Assembly (NCBI GenBank): GCA_010015655.1
Contig: ML976800.1
Span: 67,390 to 99,303, forward strand
Reading direction: 5' to 3'
From: Bimuria novae-zelandiae CBS 107.79
Lineage: Eukaryota > Ascomycota > Dothideomycetes > Pleosporales > Didymosphaeriaceae
Length of the DNA: 31,914 bases
The position numbers and the translations under genes are program-made. The notes under the pieces were generated by a model. That model was not told where the DNA came from and did not search any database. It saw only the letters and a list, made by a program, of their open reading frames with translations. This document shows positions 29,911-31,914 of this stretch, in pieces; the stretch's first letter is position 1; every line of letters begins with the position of its first letter.

Positions 29911-30579
29911 CTACAATTCTGCATCTGGGGGTGGTGCGTTATGCGCCTGCAATGGAGCATGGATATCAACATTATTACCTTGTATAGCGTTCCCACCGGC
30001 GAGGCGTTTTTGTTCGGCCGAGCATTGAGAAAATGCAACTGCGAGAGCGTTGTAAGCAGCCACCCAATTGCAAACGTCGGTTTCGAGCTTTTGCTTGGTG
30101 GCCTCGAGATGTCGACAGTAATGCACAGCTTCCAGTCGTTTTTGCTCGGTCGTATGCAACATCTCTTTTGAGATCTTATGCGACTCGATTTCGGTTTTGA
30201 GAAGAAGTACAATGGCCGAAGACTGGTCATTGTGCACGGGCAGCAGCCACGAAGTGGTCATGCGACCGGCAATTTGGGAGGGCCAGACATTGCTGGACTG
30301 CAAGGGGTTGATGACCATCTTCTCGTCGAGCTTTGTCGCCGAGGTGGCCGAGGACGCTGAGTCGCCCAGCTGTCGGTCGGTTGGAGAGGGCGACAGGTTA
30401 GTGTTGCAGACATCCGAGGCGGTGGTGGCGGAGAGTGTCGGCCCAACACTGACTGAACCGCCGACGTCGGTGCACAACGGGGCCGGCGTCCGCGGTACAG
30501 CAATGACGTTCTGCTCGGCGGACCCCTTGGGTCGCAACGGCGGCAGTGAAGCATAGCGAATAGTCGTGGAGCGCATCAT
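29911..30579 (-). CDS. Hypothetical protein with C-terminal coiled coil, 222 aa
   Basis: The frame is open from 30645, but the first ATG is at 30579 (MMRSTTIRYASLPPLRPKGS). Residues about 20-115 are Ser/Thr/Ala/Pro-rich and likely disordered. Residues about 120-195 (LLLKTEIESHKISKEML, EQKRLEAVHYCRHLEATKQK, LETDVCNWVAAYNALAVAF) form a convincing helical coiled coil. The short tail is Pro/Ala-rich. No nuclear, secretion or catalytic motif recognised. It is divergent from the ORF at 30856. No RIP-like stops. Such proteins are common fungal orphans; function unknown. Confidence 0.55.
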   Translation of the reverse strand: MMRSTTIRYASLPPLRPKGSAEQNVIAVPRTPAPLCTDVGGSVSVGPTLSATTASDVCNTNLSPSPTDRQLGDSASSATSATKLDEKMVINPLQSSNVWPSQIAGRMTTSWLLPVHNDQSSAIVLLLKTEIESHKISKEMLHTTEQKRLEAVHYCRHLEATKQKLETDVCNWVAAYNALAVAFSQCSAEQKRLAGGNAIQGNNVDIHAPLQAHNAPPPDAEL

Positions 30580-30855
30580 GAATCTGTACGAGCAGCGCAA
30601 CAATGCCAGTAGAGTAACGCAAGTTGCACGCTTATGAGTCGTCAATGCGGCTGGTGCTCAATGTGCACCGGCGCCCCGGTCAAATCTGGTTTCCTATTTT
30701 TCGCATTCGAGAGACCGAAACTCACGAACGGCTTCCGAAGTACGCGCCCGCCGACGCAAAGGGTCACGACACAATTATGTGTCTTTCCCCCCCCTCAGTT
30801 ATGGCGTACCACGTTCGCATCGCCGCTCAGCCATCGCCATTACCATTCTCCCGTC

Positions 30856-31392
30856 ATGACAGTCCAGTCGAGTGGGCAGCCTCCCCCTCCCCTTCCTCTT
30901 CCGCGTCCTCAGCAGGTGTTCAACCCAACCCAGAACGTCGTACCCACTAAAGTAGCGCTCGACGTCCAAGCACGAGAGAAAGCCATTGCCTTGGAGCACA
31001 CCCGCCCATCCCCCAAGCCCCCTCTCGGTCGAATTGCCCATCTCCGCGCTTCCACCACCGAATCCCAAACCTCGCAGCTTCGCACTGCCGCAGCGCTATC
31101 CAGATCGCCTGTGAAGCTATCCTCTCCGTCCGTCAACTTTCGCAAAGCCCTTTTGCAGCCAGATCCGTCACCCAGCAACCTCGGGTCAGCGGTCACCTTG
31201 GGTACTTTTACACAAGATGGTGAGGAATGGGATGTGCGCGCCCAGCGAGGACGATATAGCTTGGTCATGGTGAAAAAATGTAGACTTGCTGCTGGCCTCG
31301 CGGAGAAACGAGCATTTGATTTCGTCAGCCACGAGAATGTTATCAAGCTTATTAGCGCCGTGTCGAATACCGAATCGAGTGGTTGCAGTTAA
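30856..31392 (+). CDS. Truncated protein-kinase-like protein
   Basis: 178 aa from ATG 30856; the frame is open to an earlier ATG at 30634, but the extra 74 residues overlap the divergent gene's start and look non-coding. After a Pro-rich start (GQPPPPLPLPRPQQVF) and a Ser/Ala linker, residues about 112-170 read LGTFTQDGEEWDVRAQ, GRYSLVMVKKC and AEKRAFDFVSHENVIKLISA. The last two resemble the beta3 Lys strand (VMVKK) and the alphaC helix plus HENVIKL of a protein-kinase N-lobe. The frame ends ten residues later, so hinge, catalytic loop (HRD) and DFG are absent. It is therefore a truncated kinase or pseudogene, or a gene whose next exon was not recognised. Assignment to kinases rests on ~60 residues. 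Confidence 0.5.
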   Translation: MTVQSSGQPPPPLPLPRPQQVFNPTQNVVPTKVALDVQAREKAIALEHTRPSPKPPLGRIAHLRASTTESQTSQLRTAAALSRSPVKLSSPSVNFRKALLQPDPSPSNLGSAVTLGTFTQDGEEWDVRAQRGRYSLVMVKKCRLAAGLAEKRAFDFVSHENVIKLISAVSNTESSGCS

Positions 31393-31914
31393 CCCCACCA
31401 CACCGAAAGCCTCGGCTTACCAACGCTTAGGTAATCCCACCACGCCAAAGGTGACCCCACCAACGAAATTTTGCCTCTTACCTAACCCTACCAACAACTT
31501 TATTTCCTCTCAACAACAGGTTCTTATCATGTCCAAACAGCTGCTTATGAGTGTAATACACCTTAAGACGTTCTATACCTCATCTAAACGTGTTCTAGCC
31601 AGCCTACAAAGCCTATAGCGAGCTTGGTTGCCCTCCCTTTGGTTGCGACCCTTTCGAAGAAGTGCGTGTAACCTGTACACGATCTCAACCGGTTCCTAAC
31701 ATGTTCAGAACACTAGCGGCGAGGTCACGATACACTTTGGGGAGATATACTGTAGGGCGAAGGTGGGCGACGAGCTCTGTGGGGTAAGAAAACCATATTC
31801 CTAACATGTTCTAGACATATTCTCACGCTTCAAAACTTTTTGTTAGTTGTGTTACTAACGTGTTTAGAACGCGCTGAAAACTCGAGGTGCACTGGTTACC
31901 CACGTAAAGAAGCA
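31393..31914. repeat. Intergenic tail with short recurring motifs
   Basis: Three C/A-rich imperfect repeats (CCCACCACACCGAAAG, CCCACCACGCCAAAGG, CCCACCAACGAAA) lie at 31394-31470. A motif AAC(A/G)TGTT(C/T) flanked by CTA and AGA/AGC recurs at 31587, 31698, 31803 and 31857. No gene is supported; a 110-codon ORF at 31286-31618 overlaps these repeats. Confidence 0.45.

Noticed and set aside
30258..30622. Overlapping ORFs on both strands opposite the coiled-coil gene
   Set aside because: Judged to be shadows of 29911-30579: Arg/Pro-rich translations without structure.

Overview
The window looks like a repeat-rich, gene-poor stretch of a filamentous ascomycete (Pezizomycotina) genome. The evidence is a Tad1/I-type LINE with an RNase H domain, a Ty1/copia element and a hAT-type MITE, and CpA-to-TpA damage of the kind left by RIP (repeat-induced point mutation) in the large elements. 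There are also a few long intronless lineage-specific reading frames and one GPI-type cupredoxin. No bacterial operon, rRNA, tRNA gene, CRISPR array or viral gene was seen. Placement in Leotiomycetes is a guess from the general look of the orphan proteins.

Layout. 1-6.94 kb: a degenerate array built from at least four copies of a module marked by GCGGCCGTGGCGGG. Odd and even copies have different downstream sequence, so the array has a dimeric higher-order period of about 2.6 kb before insertions. Later insertions sit in it: a 5'-truncated LINE copy with a perfect (ACT)36 tail and 16-bp target-site duplication (TSD), a 190-bp hAT MITE with an 8-bp TSD, a relic LTR related to the Copia element further right, and five copies of a ~180-bp sequence in both orientations, two of them facing each other as a foldback. 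6.94-9.5 kb: sparse sequence with fragments of small or broken genes. 9.54-11.16 kb: one convincing orphan CDS and one E/A/K-rich coiled-coil ORF. 11.79-12.7 kb: a decayed mini LTR element (short direct terminal repeats and a polypurine tract) and a broken reading frame.

13.04-19.10 kb: a full-length LINE with a 15-bp TSD. ORF1 (Cys/His clusters) and ORF2 (endonuclease, RT with YADD, RNase H, C-terminal Cys/His cluster) each stay in one frame, but are riddled with TAG/TAA at former Gln and Trp codons. 19.38-24.12 kb: the main surviving gene cluster: a 227-aa orphan, a GPI-anchored cupredoxin on the minus strand, and an 848-aa orphan on the plus strand. The last two are divergent and share a ~270-bp promoter gap.

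24.18-29.47 kb: a complete Copia element on the minus strand, 51 bp after the 848-aa gene stops. It has 209-bp LTRs (TGT...ACA), a CTGGG TSD, a polypurine tract, and a primer-binding site that matches the anticodon arm of tRNA-Lys(CUU), ending where nucleotide 39 would be. Its polyprotein is destroyed by stops, and visible catalytic or metal-binding residues are altered (for example YVDD to YVDN). 29.9-31.4 kb: two divergent ORFs, one with a coiled coil and one resembling the start of a protein-kinase N-lobe that stops early. The rest is repeat-like intergenic sequence.

The host genes do not form a recognisable pathway. What unites the window is repeated transposon insertion followed by mutation that removed the large elements' coding capacity while leaving their outer structures readable. 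Coordinates of repeat modules are approximate; element ends with TSDs were read base by base.
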